Of a DNA stretch of 35,694 nt, positions 26,152 to 35,694 are shown in pieces. The notes beneath the pieces were generated by a model, which was not told the origin of the DNA, did not search any database, and saw only the letters and a program-made list of their open reading frames with translations. The stretch's first letter is position 1, and every line of letters begins with the position of its first letter. This DNA is from Xenorhabdus koppenhoeferi (GTDB lineage Bacteria; Pseudomonadota; Gammaproteobacteria; Enterobacterales; Enterobacteriaceae), in the NCBI RefSeq assembly GCF_900116635.1, contig NZ_FPBJ01000031.1, forward strand, positions 1 to 35,694. Direction: 5' to 3'. Both the position numbers and the translations under genes were made by a program.

Positions 26152-26278
26152 TATACACTTCGTCTTTCAAACTGCCTCTTTGTTGGCTGCGCTCACTCAC
26201 CCCGGTCACATAGTTATCTATGCTCCCGGGGATTTGCTCTCTTGCCGTCGCGATGCAACTTGAAATCCATCGGGTATA
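26152..26278 (-). repeat. ERIC element (127 bp), reverse orientation
   Basis: A full-length ERIC with the same core as the copy at 6313 (CACCCCGGTCACATAG) and TATAC/GTATA ends. It lies between cobT and the acyl-CoA ligase 3' end, in inverted orientation to the copy at 27964. Confidence 0.92.
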
Positions 26279-26292
26279 TTTGTCTTATGAGA

Positions 26293-27900
26293 TTAATTTT
26301 TAACTTGTTTTCTCAACTGCTCTTTTATTATTTTGCCATTGATATTACGGGGCAACGTTAAAAAGGTATATCCTTTTGGTCGTTTAAAGCGGGCAACTAT
26401 CGTACAAATATAGTCGTTCAGCTCTCGTTCCGTTACAAACACATTTTCATTAAGCTCAATAAAAGCGTGAGGGACTTCCCCCCAGTAGGGATCAGGCTTC
26501 GCGACGATAGCTGCGGCTAAAACCCCCGGATAACTGGATAGTGCATTTTCTAATTCAAGGCTGGAAATATTTTCACCTCCGGAAATAATAATGTCTTTTT
26601 TCCTATCAATGATTTTTATGTAACCATCAGGATCAACGACCGCTAAATCCCCGGTGTAAAACCATTGGCTGGTGGTCTCTGGTGTAACATGACGTACAGG
26701 ATCGTAAGAAGCGACAATATTTCCACGGATAGCAATCTCTCCAATGGTTTTACCATCAAAAGGAACTTCTAATCTGCTCTCTTCATCAATAACGCTAACT
26801 TGCCCCTGTAAATTGGAAACAATTCCTTGGCGCATTTTCTTTAATATCATTTCTGATTTTGGCAGATTTTTCCACTCAGGCTTATTTTCACAAACCACAA
26901 CAGGCCCATAAGTTTCGGTGAGACCATAAACATGCGTCCCTGTGATGCCAACGTCATCTAACAGAGAAAACATCATTTCCGTTGGTGGGGCACCGGCAAT
27001 CAGGCCAGCAATGAGACCATTAAAATGTTTTCCATTCTTTTGAGCCATTTTTCCTAAAGAATAGTGCACAATCGGTGCACCGCAATAGTGAGTTACGTTA
27101 TGTTCCTGTATAAGCTCAATGGCTTCTTCTGCATCAAATTTTTTCATACAGATATGTGTTCCGGCTCGCGCGGCAATCGTCCATGGAAAACACCATCCAT
27201 TACAGTGAAACATGGGGAGTGTCCATAAATAAATAGGGTTTTTGGGCATATCCCAATCCAAAATGTTTGAAATGGTATTAAGAAAGGCCCCTCGGTGAGA
27301 ATAGACCACCAGCTTGGGTTGCCCGCTGGTACCCGAAGTTGAATTAATGCTGATAGCTTCCTGCTCGTTAATTTGAATAAATGATAAGCTCTTTGATGTG
27401 TATCCGGTTATTAGTGATTCATAATGAATAAGTTCGTGTTCAGGTAAAAATATTGGAGTGACTGAACTATTATCATCAACAATAATTATCTTAATTAGAT
27501 TATTGAAAGAAGTATTGTTTAATAGGGAAATAAATTTCTTATCAAGAATTAATACCTGGGGGCTTAGTTTTTCAAAGACAAAATTTAATGTTGCTGAATC
27601 TGTCCGGGTGCTCAGAGCATTGAGAACGCCACCAGCTAAAGGGACAGCAAAATGCAATTCAAGTAATTCGTGGATATTAGGTAAAATGGCTGTTACTACG
27701 TTTCCTTTTTCAACTCCCATTTGTTGTAATGAGATCGCGATTCTTTCACATCGTCTGGCATATTGGTGCCAAGTCCAACGATATTTTCCATCAATAATGG
27801 CAATGCTATCACCATTGCTTAAAACAGCTCTTTTGAGAAATAAAATAGGTGATAATGCAGTGCCATCATACTCATTTAAGAATGAATTATCACGATTCAT
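26293..27900 (-). CDS. AMP-forming acyl-CoA ligase, substrate unknown
   Basis: Enzymes of this family activate a carboxylic acid with ATP to an acyl-adenylate and then form the CoA thioester. The 535 residues have the motifs INSTSGTSGQPKLVVYSH (185-202), PMFHCNGWCFPW (229-240), YGLTETYGPV (325-334), WFYTGDLAVVDPDGY (413-427), DRKKDIIISGGENIS (432-446), and a C-terminal lysine Lys523 in NINGKIIK. The pattern LP-MFHCNGW with HYCGAP resembles the medium-chain/AlkK-, DmdB- and plant AAE-like group. Photorhabdus uses a related ligase for cinnamoyl-CoA in stilbene synthesis, but nothing here proves that substrate. It is an isolated gene between inverted ERICs, with AAGGT before the ATG. Confidence 0.82.
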   Translation of the reverse strand: MNRDNSFLNEYDGTALSPILFLKRAVLSNGDSIAIIDGKYRWTWHQYARRCERIAISLQQMGVEKGNVVTAILPNIHELLELHFAVPLAGGVLNALSTRTDSATLNFVFEKLSPQVLILDKKFISLLNNTSFNNLIKIIIVDDNSSVTPIFLPEHELIHYESLITGYTSKSLSFIQINEQEAISINSTSGTSGQPKLVVYSHRGAFLNTISNILDWDMPKNPIYLWTLPMFHCNGWCFPWTIAARAGTHICMKKFDAEEAIELIQEHNVTHYCGAPIVHYSLGKMAQKNGKHFNGLIAGLIAGAPPTEMMFSLLDDVGITGTHVYGLTETYGPVVVCENKPEWKNLPKSEMILKKMRQGIVSNLQGQVSVIDEESRLEVPFDGKTIGEIAIRGNIVASYDPVRHVTPETTSQWFYTGDLAVVDPDGYIKIIDRKKDIIISGGENISSLELENALSSYPGVLAAAIVAKPDPYWGEVPHAFIELNENVFVTERELNDYICTIVARFKRPKGYTFLTLPRNINGKIIKEQLRKQVKN

Positions 27901-27963
27901 ATTTTTTACCTTATTTTGTTATGTTGTTGAAAATAATAGGTAGCAATGGGATAAGCAATGTCA

Positions 27964-28090
27964 TATACCCAATGGATTTCAAGACGCAGCGCGACGGCAA
28001 GGGAATGAACCCCCAAGAGCATAGCTAACTATGTGACTGGGGTGAGTGAGCGCAGCCAACAAAGCTGCAACTTGAAAGACGACAGGTATA
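27964..28090 (+). repeat. ERIC element (127 bp), forward orientation
   Basis: Full-length ERIC from TATACCCAATGG to GACAGGTATA with core ACTATGTGACTGGGGTGAG. It is more diverged in its second arm than the other copies (AAAGCTGCAACTTGAAAGAC). It lies upstream of the acyl-CoA ligase, inverted relative to the copy at 26152. Confidence 0.92.
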
Positions 28091-28660
28091 TTAATTTAAA
28101 TTCATTGGGTGTAGGATTATTCCCTAATAATACATAATGAATTTTTTTATCAATTTATTTTATATTCCCATTTCAAGTTTTCATTCAAATATTCCGCCGT
28201 GTTTTATATTTTTTAATATGTTTATTTTATTTATTGAGATTGATTGGTTAACAATTTGAAAATAGACTGAAAAATTACATTTAATCTGGCAGAACACTCT
28301 ATCATCTTATAAATAGCATTCCAAAATTGCAGAACGTTTCCTTACTCTTTGCGCGGAGAGGAGTAACGAAGCCTCATAACTTGAACATATCACTATTATG
28401 AAGATGGTGTCTTTTTTAAGCCACTCATAATAGAGAAAATATTGGATGATCTGGTTGAAGGTGATTTGGAAATTTACTGTCGTTTTATTGAGATCCTGAA
28501 AGCCACGGACAAAATAGACTCAGATTCTTATTAACCCCCAAAATCCCAGCTCCAGTGAATACCTCTAAATGTTAGATAATCGTTCACAGGACTGGGATAT
28601 TTTTTCAGCTGTTAGCCGTTCTCAGCCAACTGGATGATTAACTGCCGCCATTAGAATTCA
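28091..28660. other. 570-bp gene-poor stretch with a possible gene remnant
   Basis: AT-rich and without a complete gene. From 28385 to 28534 a plus-strand frame of 49 codons is open (for example DGVFFKPLIIEKIL, then YCRFIEILKATDKI) after an in-frame TGA and without a start codon; I do not recognise it. It has protein-like composition and is followed by a terminator-like hairpin, so it may be the 3' end of a lost gene. Confidence 0.4.
28543..28605 (+). terminator. Terminator-like inverted repeat with T-tract
   Basis: ATCCCAG...GTGAA and TTCAC...CTGGGAT pair imperfectly around a loop of about 23 nt, followed by ATTTTTT on the plus strand. It stands right after the possible gene remnant ending at 28534. 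The arms are good but the middle of the stem is mismatched. Confidence 0.45.
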
Positions 28661-30343
28661 TTAACAGTTGTCTTTCATCAACTGACGGGCAGGTGTGTTG
28701 TTGGCAATGTGATATTTGGCCTGACTGCGGGGCAAGGGAGCTATTCCCCGAATTCTGTCGGCGATTTTTTCTGCCATCATAATTGTTGTGGCATTCAAAT
28801 TTCCGGTAATGATGCCTGGCATAATGGAAGCATCAATAACACGTAAATTCTTAACGCCGTATACACGCCCTTGACCGTCCACAACTGCCATCTCGTCTGT
28901 TCCCATTTTGCAGCTGCATGATGGATGAAATGCCGTTTCGGCATGTTCGCGAATAAATGTATCCAACTGTTCATCTGTCTGAATTTCAGCGCCCGGACTG
29001 ATTTCCCGTCCACAGTAAGGAGAGAGCGCGGGTTGTGCCATGATTTCCCGTGTTATGCGAATAGCATCGCGGAACTCCTGCCAATCTTGCTCCGCCGACA
29101 TATAATTGAACAAAATGCTGGGATGCTGACGTGGATCCCGCGACTTAATTTTTACCCGACCACGGCTTGGTGAGCGCATGGAACCGACGTGAGCCTGAAA
29201 GCTATGCTGATTAACTGCATTGCTGCCATTGTAATTAACAGCAACGGGCAGAAAGTGAAATTGAATATTCGGCCAGGCAAATTTTTCACTGGTACGAATG
29301 AAACCACCCGCTTCAAATTGATTGCTGGCACCAATACCCGTGCCTTTGAATAACCACTCAGCCCCAATTTGAGGTTGGTTATACCATTTTAAGGCAGGGT
29401 AAAGAGAGATGGGTTTGAGGCATTCATACTGTAAATACATTTCAAGGTGATCTTGCAGGTTTTGACCGACTCCCGGTAATACTTGTACAACCGGAATGCC
29501 AAGTTCGTTCAAGATTTTTTCAGAACCAATACCTGAGCGTTGCAAAATCTGTGGGGAAGCGATAGCGCCGGCACAAAGTAACACTTCTTTGCATGCTTTG
29601 GCCGTCGTGGCAGTTGAACTATTGCCTTGATAAAAATTGATACCAACAGCTGTTTTTCCTTCAAATCTGAGGACATCTGTCAGCGCATGGGTAATGATAG
29701 TGAGATTAGTGCGTGATCGCGCTTGATCCAGATAACCACGTGCGGTGCTGGCACGGCGCCCATCAGGAGTGACAGTGCGATCCATTGGTCCAAAACCTTC
29801 TTGCTGGTAACCATTCAGATCATCAGTACGTGGGTAACCGGCCTGGATAGCTGCTTCGACCAGAGCGTGAAAAAGTTCATTATTTCCAGTTTTAGGGGTT
29901 GTGACACTGACAGGACCTTCATTGCCATGATAGTCATTTGCGCCGATATCCCGTGACTGCGCTTTACGAAAATAGGGCAGACAATCAAGATAAGTCCACT
30001 CTTCCAGACCGGGCTGCATCGCCCAATTGTCAAAGTCCAGCGCATTGCCACGGATATAGCACATACCGTTAATCAGTGAAGATCCTCCCAGTCCTTTGCC
30101 GCGACCGCATTCCATGCGCCGATTATTCATATGGGGTTCAGGATCGGTTTCATAAGCCCAGTTATAACGGGTTCCTCGCAAGGGATATGCCAGCGCTGCT
30201 GGCATTTGAGTACGGAAGTCGAATCGATAATCCGGCCCGCCCGCTTCCAACAACAGGACGGTTACTTTGGGATCTTCTGTCAGACGGGTTGCAAGCACGT
30301 TACCCGCTGAACCAGCACCGATAATAATGTAATCAAATACCAT
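28661..30343 (-). CDS. betA: Choline dehydrogenase BetA
   Basis: BetA is a membrane-associated FAD enzyme of the GMC family that oxidises choline to betaine aldehyde (and can go on to glycine betaine). The 560 residues contain the FAD loop [18 protein letters not shown] (4-21), the GMC signature [17 protein letters not shown] (78-94), [18 protein letters not shown] and the active-site region [13 protein letters not shown], and match E. coli BetA throughout. GAGGAG lies before the ATG at 30343; the ORF extension to 30367 (MTETEEIT) contains that ribosome binding site and is rejected. It is the last gene of betI-betB-betA. Confidence 0.97.
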   Translation of the reverse strand: MVFDYIIIGAGSAGNVLATRLTEDPKVTVLLLEAGGPDYRFDFRTQMPAALAYPLRGTRYNWAYETDPEPHMNNRRMECGRGKGLGGSSLINGMCYIRGNALDFDNWAMQPGLEEWTYLDCLPYFRKAQSRDIGANDYHGNEGPVSVTTPKTGNNELFHALVEAAIQAGYPRTDDLNGYQQEGFGPMDRTVTPDGRRASTARGYLDQARSRTNLTIITHALTDVLRFEGKTAVGINFYQGNSSTATTAKACKEVLLCAGAIASPQILQRSGIGSEKILNELGIPVVQVLPGVGQNLQDHLEMYLQYECLKPISLYPALKWYNQPQIGAEWLFKGTGIGASNQFEAGGFIRTSEKFAWPNIQFHFLPVAVNYNGSNAVNQHSFQAHVGSMRSPSRGRVKIKSRDPRQHPSILFNYMSAEQDWQEFRDAIRITREIMAQPALSPYCGREISPGAEIQTDEQLDTFIREHAETAFHPSCSCKMGTDEMAVVDGQGRVYGVKNLRVIDASIMPGIITGNLNATTIMMAEKIADRIRGIAPLPRSQAKYHIANNTPARQLMKDNC

Positions 30344-30370
30344 TGTTATCTCCTCTGTTTCAGTCATGGA

Positions 30371-31849
30371 TTAAAATAGGGATTCAAAGTCGCCCAGTTC
30401 CACCTGTATTGATTTGGTTTGTGTGTAATTTTGCAGTGTCACCAGTCCGTTTTCACGGCCTACACCAGAATGTTTATAACCACCGACAGGCACGGCAGCT
30501 GGAGATTCGCCCCACGTATTGATCCAACAAATTCCGGCTTCCAGTTGATGGATCACACGGTGTGCACGAGAAAGATCTTTTGTCACTAATCCGGCACCTA
30601 AGCCGTAATGGGTGTTATTGGCCCGCGTAATGACTTCATCTTCCGTCTCGTAAGTCAGGATACACATGACAGGGCCAAAAATTTCCTCCCGTGCAATCAG
30701 CATGTCATCGGTACAGTCACTGAATACCGTTGGTGCAACAAATGCGCCTTTTGCCAATGCTCCTTCCTGCATACGCTCACCGCCACAAAGCAAGCGGGCA
30801 GCGGTCTTTTTACCACTTTCGATATAGCGTAAAACAGATTCCATATGCGGGAAACTCACTAATGGGCCAAAATTGGTATTGGGATCGAGAGGTGAACCAA
30901 TACGGATGCGTTTAACACGTTCAAGAATTTTGGCTTCAAATTGTGAGAGCATGGCTTTGGGAATAAAAACGCGTGTTCCGTTAGTACAAACCTGACCTGA
31001 ACTGAAAAAGTTTGCCATCATCGCAATATCAGCTGCGCGATCCAGATCTGCATCATCAAAGATAATCAGGGGGGACTTGCCACCCAGCTCCATTGTGGCC
31101 TCTTTTAAGGTGGAACTGGACGCATTTGCCATGACTTTTTTACCGGTGACAGTGCCGCCGGTAAAAGATATCTTGGCAATTTTCGGATGGGTTGTCAGAT
31201 AATGCCCGACTTCATGACCCGCGCCAGTCAGGACGTTGAACACGCCATCAGGCAAACCGGCAGCGGTATAAATTTCAGCTAATTTTAGCGCAGTGAGAGA
31301 AGTGAATTCACTGGGTTTGAAAATCATTGCATTACCGGCAGCCAGTGCGGGTGCAGATTTCCAAAGAGCGATTTGAATAGGGTAGTTCCATGCGCCAATG
31401 CCTGCCACAACACCCAGTGGCTCTCGACGTGTATATACAAAAGAAGATTCACGCAATGGAATTTGCTGCCCTTCAAGGGCAGGGATTAAACCTGCATAAT
31501 ATTCCAACACATCAGCACCAGAAGCAATATCAAGTTGCCGGGTTTCAGAAAGTGGTTTCCCGGTATCCAGTGTTTCCAGTTCAGCCAGTTCATCATTGCG
31601 CTCACGCAAAATATTCACTGCCTTGAGTAAGATCCGGGAACGTTCCACTGCTGTCATGGCTGCCCAAATTTTCTGTCCTTGAAGAGCACTCTGGACAGCC
31701 AGATCAACATCCTGCTCTGTTGCGGACTGAAATTGAGCAATAATCTCACCATTGGCGGAATTGATTGCATCAAAAGTCTTGATGTCAGAAATGATGCTAT
31801 CAACATAAGCACCATGAATATAAAGTTTCTGTAATCCAAAATGGGTCAT
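30371..31849 (-). CDS. betB: Betaine aldehyde dehydrogenase BetB
   Basis: BetB oxidises betaine aldehyde to glycine betaine with NAD(P)+ in the cytosol. The 492-residue aldehyde dehydrogenase has [16 protein letters not shown] with Asn155, [12 protein letters not shown] (229-240), the general base Glu254 in TMELGGKSP and the nucleophile Cys288 in [13 protein letters not shown]. The length fits E. coli BetB (490). AAGGAG precedes its start, 39 nt after the betI stop. It is separated from betA by 27 nt. Confidence 0.97.
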   Translation of the reverse strand: MTHFGLQKLYIHGAYVDSIISDIKTFDAINSANGEIIAQFQSATEQDVDLAVQSALQGQKIWAAMTAVERSRILLKAVNILRERNDELAELETLDTGKPLSETRQLDIASGADVLEYYAGLIPALEGQQIPLRESSFVYTRREPLGVVAGIGAWNYPIQIALWKSAPALAAGNAMIFKPSEFTSLTALKLAEIYTAAGLPDGVFNVLTGAGHEVGHYLTTHPKIAKISFTGGTVTGKKVMANASSSTLKEATMELGGKSPLIIFDDADLDRAADIAMMANFFSSGQVCTNGTRVFIPKAMLSQFEAKILERVKRIRIGSPLDPNTNFGPLVSFPHMESVLRYIESGKKTAARLLCGGERMQEGALAKGAFVAPTVFSDCTDDMLIAREEIFGPVMCILTYETEDEVITRANNTHYGLGAGLVTKDLSRAHRVIHQLEAGICWINTWGESPAAVPVGGYKHSGVGRENGLVTLQNYTQTKSIQVELGDFESLF

Positions 31850-31888
31850 AGATTCTCCTTAAGAGTCTATCTATTCGTCGGCTTGAAC

Positions 31889-32485
31889 TCAGGTTATATG
31901 AGATGAACCGAGTTTATGTTCGATATAATCGATGGTGATTTTGAAAGCCCCGTCAATATCAAAGGGCTTGCTGGTTAATGCACTTCTTAACCAAATACCG
32001 TCAATCAATGCTGCAAGCCCCTGAGCTGCCAGGCGAGCTTCTGTTTTGGGTAGAACACGTCTAAATTCAACGCAGATATTGGAATACAAACGGCGTTCAT
32101 TAACTTGTTGTAAACGATACAGGTTGGGCTGATGAATACTGCTTGTCCAAAATGCCAGCCAGGTTTTCATTGCTGCGCTGCTGATTTGGCTGGAATCGAA
32201 GTTTCCTTCGACAATCGCTTTTAGCCGCTGCGCGGGAGTTGCGTTGTCAAGCAGACGCAATCGACGTGCTACTGCCATGCCCAGTTGATTCAACAGATAA
32301 CGCATGGTGGCTTCCAGTAGCCCATTTTTATCTTTGAAGTAGTGGCTGATAATCCCGTTGGAAACGCCTGCTTTTCGGGCTATTTGCGCAATACTTGCTT
32401 CCTGCATTCCAACTTCATTGACAACAATTAATGTTGCATCAATGAGCTGTTGTTTTCTTATCGACTGCATTCCAATTTTTGGCAT
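31889..32485 (-). CDS. betI: Choline-responsive repressor BetI (TetR family)
   Basis: BetI represses the bet genes and is relieved by choline. The 198-residue protein has a TetR-type N-terminal helix-turn-helix ([33 protein letters not shown], about 30-62) preceded by [19 protein letters not shown], the usual BetI opening, and ligand-domain features such as [31 protein letters not shown]. It is the first gene of betIBA, divergent from betT, with a matching operator 52 nt upstream of its start. Confidence 0.96.
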   Translation of the reverse strand: MPKIGMQSIRKQQLIDATLIVVNEVGMQEASIAQIARKAGVSNGIISHYFKDKNGLLEATMRYLLNQLGMAVARRLRLLDNATPAQRLKAIVEGNFDSSQISSAAMKTWLAFWTSSIHQPNLYRLQQVNERRLYSNICVEFRRVLPKTEARLAAQGLAALIDGIWLRSALTSKPFDIDGAFKITIDYIEHKLGSSHIT

Positions 32486-32536
32486 GATTTTAGGCTCAAA
32501 AAATCAATCATTAGGCGAGTATTAAACTTTTTTTTA

Positions 32537-32550
32537 ATTGAATGTTCAAT
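32537..32550. promoter_or_regulatory. Putative BetI operator
   Basis: ATTGAATGTTCAAT is a perfect 14-base palindrome in the 210-bp space between betI and betT. It resembles the dyad I recall for BetI sites in E. coli and Pseudomonas (ATTGAACGTCCAAT type). Its place between divergent bet promoters fits simultaneous control of betIBA and betT. Confidence 0.7.
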
Positions 32551-32695
32551 CAAAATTAAATATGTTTTATTACAATATTTTTACAATGCAGAATCTGAAT
32601 TATTCAATGTTATTCAAATTTTATTTTTAATTCATGTGATTATATCAATTATTCTTTTTATATTTTTTTACCCCTATTAATTTCAGGAACTGCCT

Positions 32696-34732
32696 ATGAA
32701 CACACCAGACAGTCCAAAAAACACTCAGAAGGATACGCTAAATTCTGTCGTTTTTTTCTTCTCTGCTGGACTGATTATTATTTTTTCGCTATTCACGATT
32801 TTTTTTACTGATGCGACAAGTATCTGGATAAAAAATACGCTGAATTGGGTTTCTAAAACCTTTGGTTGGTACTATTTGCTGGCTGCGACGCTTTATATCG
32901 TATTTGTTATTTTTGTTGCTGCTTCCCGTTTTGGTGCCATTAAATTAGGACCTGAACAATCCAAACCGGAATTTAGCCTGCTTAGTTGGGCCGCCATGCT
33001 GTTTGCTGCCGGGATAGGTATTGATTTGATGTTTTTCTCAGTGGCAGAACCGGTGACGCAATATATGCGGCCGCCAACAGGTCAAGGAGAAACGATAGAA
33101 GCAGCCCGTCAGGCGATGGTGTGGACGCTGTTCCACTATGGCCTGACGGGCTGGTCTATGTATGCTTTGATGGGTATTGCGCTGGGATATTTTAGTTATC
33201 GTTACAATCTGCCCCTGACCATTCGCTCAGCACTTTATCCCATTTTTGGTGATCGCATAAAAGGTCCCATTGGTTATGCTGTGGATATTGCGGCAGTGAT
33301 AGGAACGATTTTCGGGATTGCAACCACGTTGGGAATTGGGGTGGTGCAGTTGAATTACGGCCTGAAAGTGCTTTTCGGATTACCGCAAGGCTTAGAAGTT
33401 CAGGGCGGTTTGATATTGTTGTCCGTGGTGATGGCAATTATTTCTGTCACTTCTGGTGTGCATAAGGGGATTCGTTTTCTGTCCGAATTGAATGTATTGC
33501 TGGCTCTGGGGCTTGTCTTGTTTATCTTGTTTGTGGGCGATACCGAGTTCCTGCTCAACGGATTGGTGCAGAATGTTGGAGATTATATTAGCCGATTCAT
33601 GGGAATGACGCTGAATAGCTTTGCATTTGAACGCCCGACTGAATGGATGAATAGTTGGACGTTATTTTTCTGGGCATGGTGGGTGGCTTGGTCGCCGTTT
33701 GTTGGATTGTTCCTGGCACGTATTTCCCGTGGCAGAACCATTCGTCAATTTGTTATGGGGACACTGGTTATTCCATTTGTTTTTACCCTGTTATGGCTTT
33801 CTATTTTTGGTAACAGTGTATTGTATGAAATCCTTCACGGTAATCGTCAATTGGCTGAGACTGTGCTGCAACATCCAGAACAAGGTTTTTATGGTTTGTT
33901 GGCACTTTATCCTGCCTTCACGTTCAGTGCATCTGTTGCCACAATCACGGGATTGCTGTTTTATGTGACATCAGCAGATTCGGGTTCATTGGTCTTGGGT
34001 AATTTCACGTCCAATCTCAGTGATATCAATAATGATGCTCCTAATTGGTTAAGAGTCTTCTGGTCTATAGCTATTGGGGTATTAACATTAGGTATATTAA
34101 TGACTGATGGCATTTCTGCTTTGCAAAATATGACAGTTATAATGGGATTACCTTTTAGTTTTGTGATCTTTTTTGTGATGGCAGGGTTATATAAATCTTT
34201 GCGGGTAGAAGATTTCCGCAAAGCCAGTTCATTGCAAAATACGTCACCTACTCTCGTACATGACAATGGTTCATTGAATTGGAAACAGCGTTTAAGCCGC
34301 ATGATGCATTTTCCGGGGACAAAAAACACACAACGAATGTTAGATACGGTGTGTCGCCCAGCTATGCTGGAAGTCGCGAAAGAATTGGTGGTGAGTGGTG
34401 CAAGGGTTCAGTTTAATGCTTTGCTCCCGAAAGAAGATAAGCGATTGAATCCACTTGAGTTGATTGTTGATTTGGGGGATGAACAGAATTTTGTTTATCA
34501 AATCTGGCCGCAACGTTACTCAGTACCCGGGTTTACCTATCGGGCAAGGTCGGGTAAATCCTATTATTATCGATTAGAAACATTTTTGATGGAAGGAACT
34601 CAAGGAAATGATTTAATGGATTACACAAAAGAGCAGATTATCAGTGACATTCTTGACCATTATGAAAAACACCTGAATTTTATTCATCTGAATAGGGAAT
34701 CTCCGGGACAGACATTGATATTTCCGAGCTAA
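32696..34732 (+). CDS. betT: High-affinity choline transporter BetT (BCCT family)
   Basis: BetT imports choline across the inner membrane, driven by the proton gradient, for betaine synthesis under osmotic stress. The 678 residues show twelve-helix BCCT architecture with the tryptophan-rich signature WTLFFWAWWVAWSPFVGLFLARISRGRTIR (321-350), AAGIGIDLMFFSVAEP and SADSGSLVLG. A long cytoplasmic C-terminal domain (about 500-678), the osmosensing region in BetT, is complete. Family length is about 677. AGGAAC lies before the ATG. It is divergent from betIBA and ends before a strong terminator. Confidence 0.97.
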   Translation: MNTPDSPKNTQKDTLNSVVFFFSAGLIIIFSLFTIFFTDATSIWIKNTLNWVSKTFGWYYLLAATLYIVFVIFVAASRFGAIKLGPEQSKPEFSLLSWAAMLFAAGIGIDLMFFSVAEPVTQYMRPPTGQGETIEAARQAMVWTLFHYGLTGWSMYALMGIALGYFSYRYNLPLTIRSALYPIFGDRIKGPIGYAVDIAAVIGTIFGIATTLGIGVVQLNYGLKVLFGLPQGLEVQGGLILLSVVMAIISVTSGVHKGIRFLSELNVLLALGLVLFILFVGDTEFLLNGLVQNVGDYISRFMGMTLNSFAFERPTEWMNSWTLFFWAWWVAWSPFVGLFLARISRGRTIRQFVMGTLVIPFVFTLLWLSIFGNSVLYEILHGNRQLAETVLQHPEQGFYGLLALYPAFTFSASVATITGLLFYVTSADSGSLVLGNFTSNLSDINNDAPNWLRVFWSIAIGVLTLGILMTDGISALQNMTVIMGLPFSFVIFFVMAGLYKSLRVEDFRKASSLQNTSPTLVHDNGSLNWKQRLSRMMHFPGTKNTQRMLDTVCRPAMLEVAKELVVSGARVQFNALLPKEDKRLNPLELIVDLGDEQNFVYQIWPQRYSVPGFTYRARSGKSYYYRLETFLMEGTQGNDLMDYTKEQIISDILDHYEKHLNFIHLNRESPGQTLIFPS

Positions 34733-34751
34733 AAGTTAATGTTGAATAATA

Positions 34752-34790
34752 AAAAATCGCCTGTAATTATATATAAAACAGGCGATTTTT
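34752..34790. terminator. Strong bidirectional rho-independent terminator
   Basis: AAAAATCGCCTGT and ACAGGCGATTTTT form a perfect 13-bp stem with a 13-nt loop. A- and T-tracts on either side let it act on both strands: for betT on the plus strand and for the IS3 element on the minus strand. Confidence 0.9.
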
Positions 34791-34817
34791 ATCGAAACAG
34801 AGAGTTAATGTCAGGGC

Positions 34818-35694
34818 TGTAGCGGTCAAGAACTTCCGGACACCATTTTAGCCTTCTCCCATTGCTTTTCGTATTCAACGGGAGAAATGCCTCCATTAAA
34901 ACTATGGGGACGAATGTAATTATAATATCCGCCCAAATATTGCGTGATATCCCTCATCGCGTCATGCATATCCTGATAGCCTTCCGGTGGCACCCATTCG
35001 CTTTTCAGACTCCGGAATACCCGTTCCATCGGCGAATTATCATAGCAACAGCCCCTGCGGCTCATGCTTTGGATAATCTGGTTTCGCCAAAGTAAGCGGC
35101 GGAACTTTTTGCTACTGTATTGACTTCCCTGGTCGGAGTGAAAAATCAGCCGGCCTTCAATAGGGCGCGTTTCCAGGGCATGACTCAGGGCACGGCAGAC
35201 CAGCTTTGCATCCGGTGAGGAAGAGATGGCCATGCCCACCCCGCGGCGGGAAAATAAATCCATCACCACCGCGAGGTAACGCCAACCTTCCTGCGTACGA
35301 ATGTACGTGATGTCCCCGCACCACCGGGTATTTGGGCTGGCCGGGGCAAAATGCTGCTGCAAAAAATCCGGCGACGCCACGTGCTCTTTCCCCGGTGGAC
35401 GATAACGGTGGGCCCCCGGCTGACGACTTTGCAGGCCGCATTCCTGCATTAGCCGGCGAGCCAGCCAGCGCCCAACCGGTGTGCCCTCATGGGTCAGCAA
35501 GTGGCTCAGGGAGCGGCTGCCGATGGCCCCCCGACTTTGGTTATACAATTCACGGGTCCGGATGCGCAGCCGCAGACGTTCTGTATCGACAGGACGTTCC
35601 CGCCAATCGTAATAGGCGCTGCGTGACACCTTAAATGCCTGACAGAGTTCCGTGACCGGCCATTGGGCGCTCAGCCGTGTGATCAACGAGTAGC
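34818..35694 (-). mobile_element. IS3-family insertion sequence (right edge cut by window)
   Basis: The element end probably starts TGTAGCGGTCAAG at 34818, the terminal inverted repeat, since the transposase stop lies within it as in many IS3 elements. The other end and orfA lie beyond the window. It differs clearly from the IS3 remnant at 3637, so it is an independent insertion. The exact boundary is inferred. Confidence 0.75.
34826..35694 (-). CDS. IS3-family transposase OrfB (5' end outside window)
   Basis: OrfB carries the DDE integrase core that moves the element. At least 289 residues are open to the window edge. HTH_21-like start: TRLSAQWPVTELCQAFKVSRSAYYDWRER. The rve catalytic domain has the three acidic residues in WCGDITYI, FHSDQGSQYSS and DNSPMERVFRSLKSEW, followed by YIRPHSFNGGISPVEYE. 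All catalytic residues are present and no frame break is visible, so it may be active. The frame continues upstream of the first TTG, so the true start or the frameshift junction with orfA is outside. Confidence 0.92.
   Translation of the reverse strand, partial: YSLITRLSAQWPVTELCQAFKVSRSAYYDWRERPVDTERLRLRIRTRELYNQSRGAIGSRSLSHLLTHEGTPVGRWLARRLMQECGLQSRQPGAHRYRPPGKEHVASPDFLQQHFAPASPNTRWCGDITYIRTQEGWRYLAVVMDLFSRRGVGMAISSSPDAKLVCRALSHALETRPIEGRLIFHSDQGSQYSSKKFRRLLWRNQIIQSMSRRGCCYDNSPMERVFRSLKSEWVPPEGYQDMHDAMRDITQYLGGYYNYIRPHSFNGGISPVEYEKQWEKAKMVSGSS

Noticed and set aside
32633-32650. Possible FNR site upstream of betT (TGTGATTATATCAA)
   Set aside because: The half-sites are separated by three bases instead of four and the left half has a mismatch.
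35157-35634. ORFs in other frames of the right-edge IS3 transposase
   Set aside because: They overlap a complete DDE transposase frame and have no recognisable domain.

Overview
The window looks like a chromosomal segment of a Xenorhabdus/Photorhabdus-type gammaproteobacterium (Morganellaceae). This rests on five things: Enterobacterales-like proteins throughout (GshB, RsmE, Cas1, BetA and the Cbi proteins resemble the E. coli and Salmonella versions I remember), moderate-to-low GC with very AT-rich spacers, several 127-bp ERIC elements, a type I-E CRISPR repeat, and IS630 and IS3 insertion sequences. The genus is an inference.

Left part (1-4500): a decayed type I-E CRISPR-Cas locus. An IS630-family element enters from the left edge and cuts cas7e, leaving its last 79 codons. 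Intact cas5e, cas6e, cas1 and cas2 follow, then a leader and an array of nine repeats. A ninth 32-nt spacer ends in the first 6 nt of a tenth repeat, exactly where a dead IS3-family element begins. The interference module visible here is broken, while the adaptation pair looks intact. Next come rsmE-gshB (minus strand) and an orphan short prepilin peptidase lying between two inverted ERIC elements.

Centre (7400-26100): a nearly complete anaerobic (early cobalt insertion) adenosylcobalamin pathway in two divergent operons. The minus-strand operon cobA-cobD-pduX supplies uroporphyrinogen methylation and the aminopropanol-phosphate arm. The plus-strand operon is cbiABCDETFGHJKL-cbiP-cobU-cobS-cobC-cobT, mostly with overlapping stops and starts. 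The cobalt transporter genes cbiMNQO that sit between cbiL and cbiP in Salmonella are gone, but about 41 codons of the 3' end of cbiO remain as a scar. The 835-bp divergent region has two exact FNR palindromes, one placed for each operon, a CRP-like site and an internally deleted ERIC. I saw no cobalamin riboswitch.

Right part (26150-35694): an orphan AMP-forming acyl-CoA ligase, again between two inverted ERICs, then an empty AT-rich stretch. After that comes the choline-to-glycine-betaine osmoprotection module, betIBA (minus) divergent from betT (plus), with a clear BetI-type operator palindrome between them. The window ends in an IS3-family transposase that runs off the right edge.
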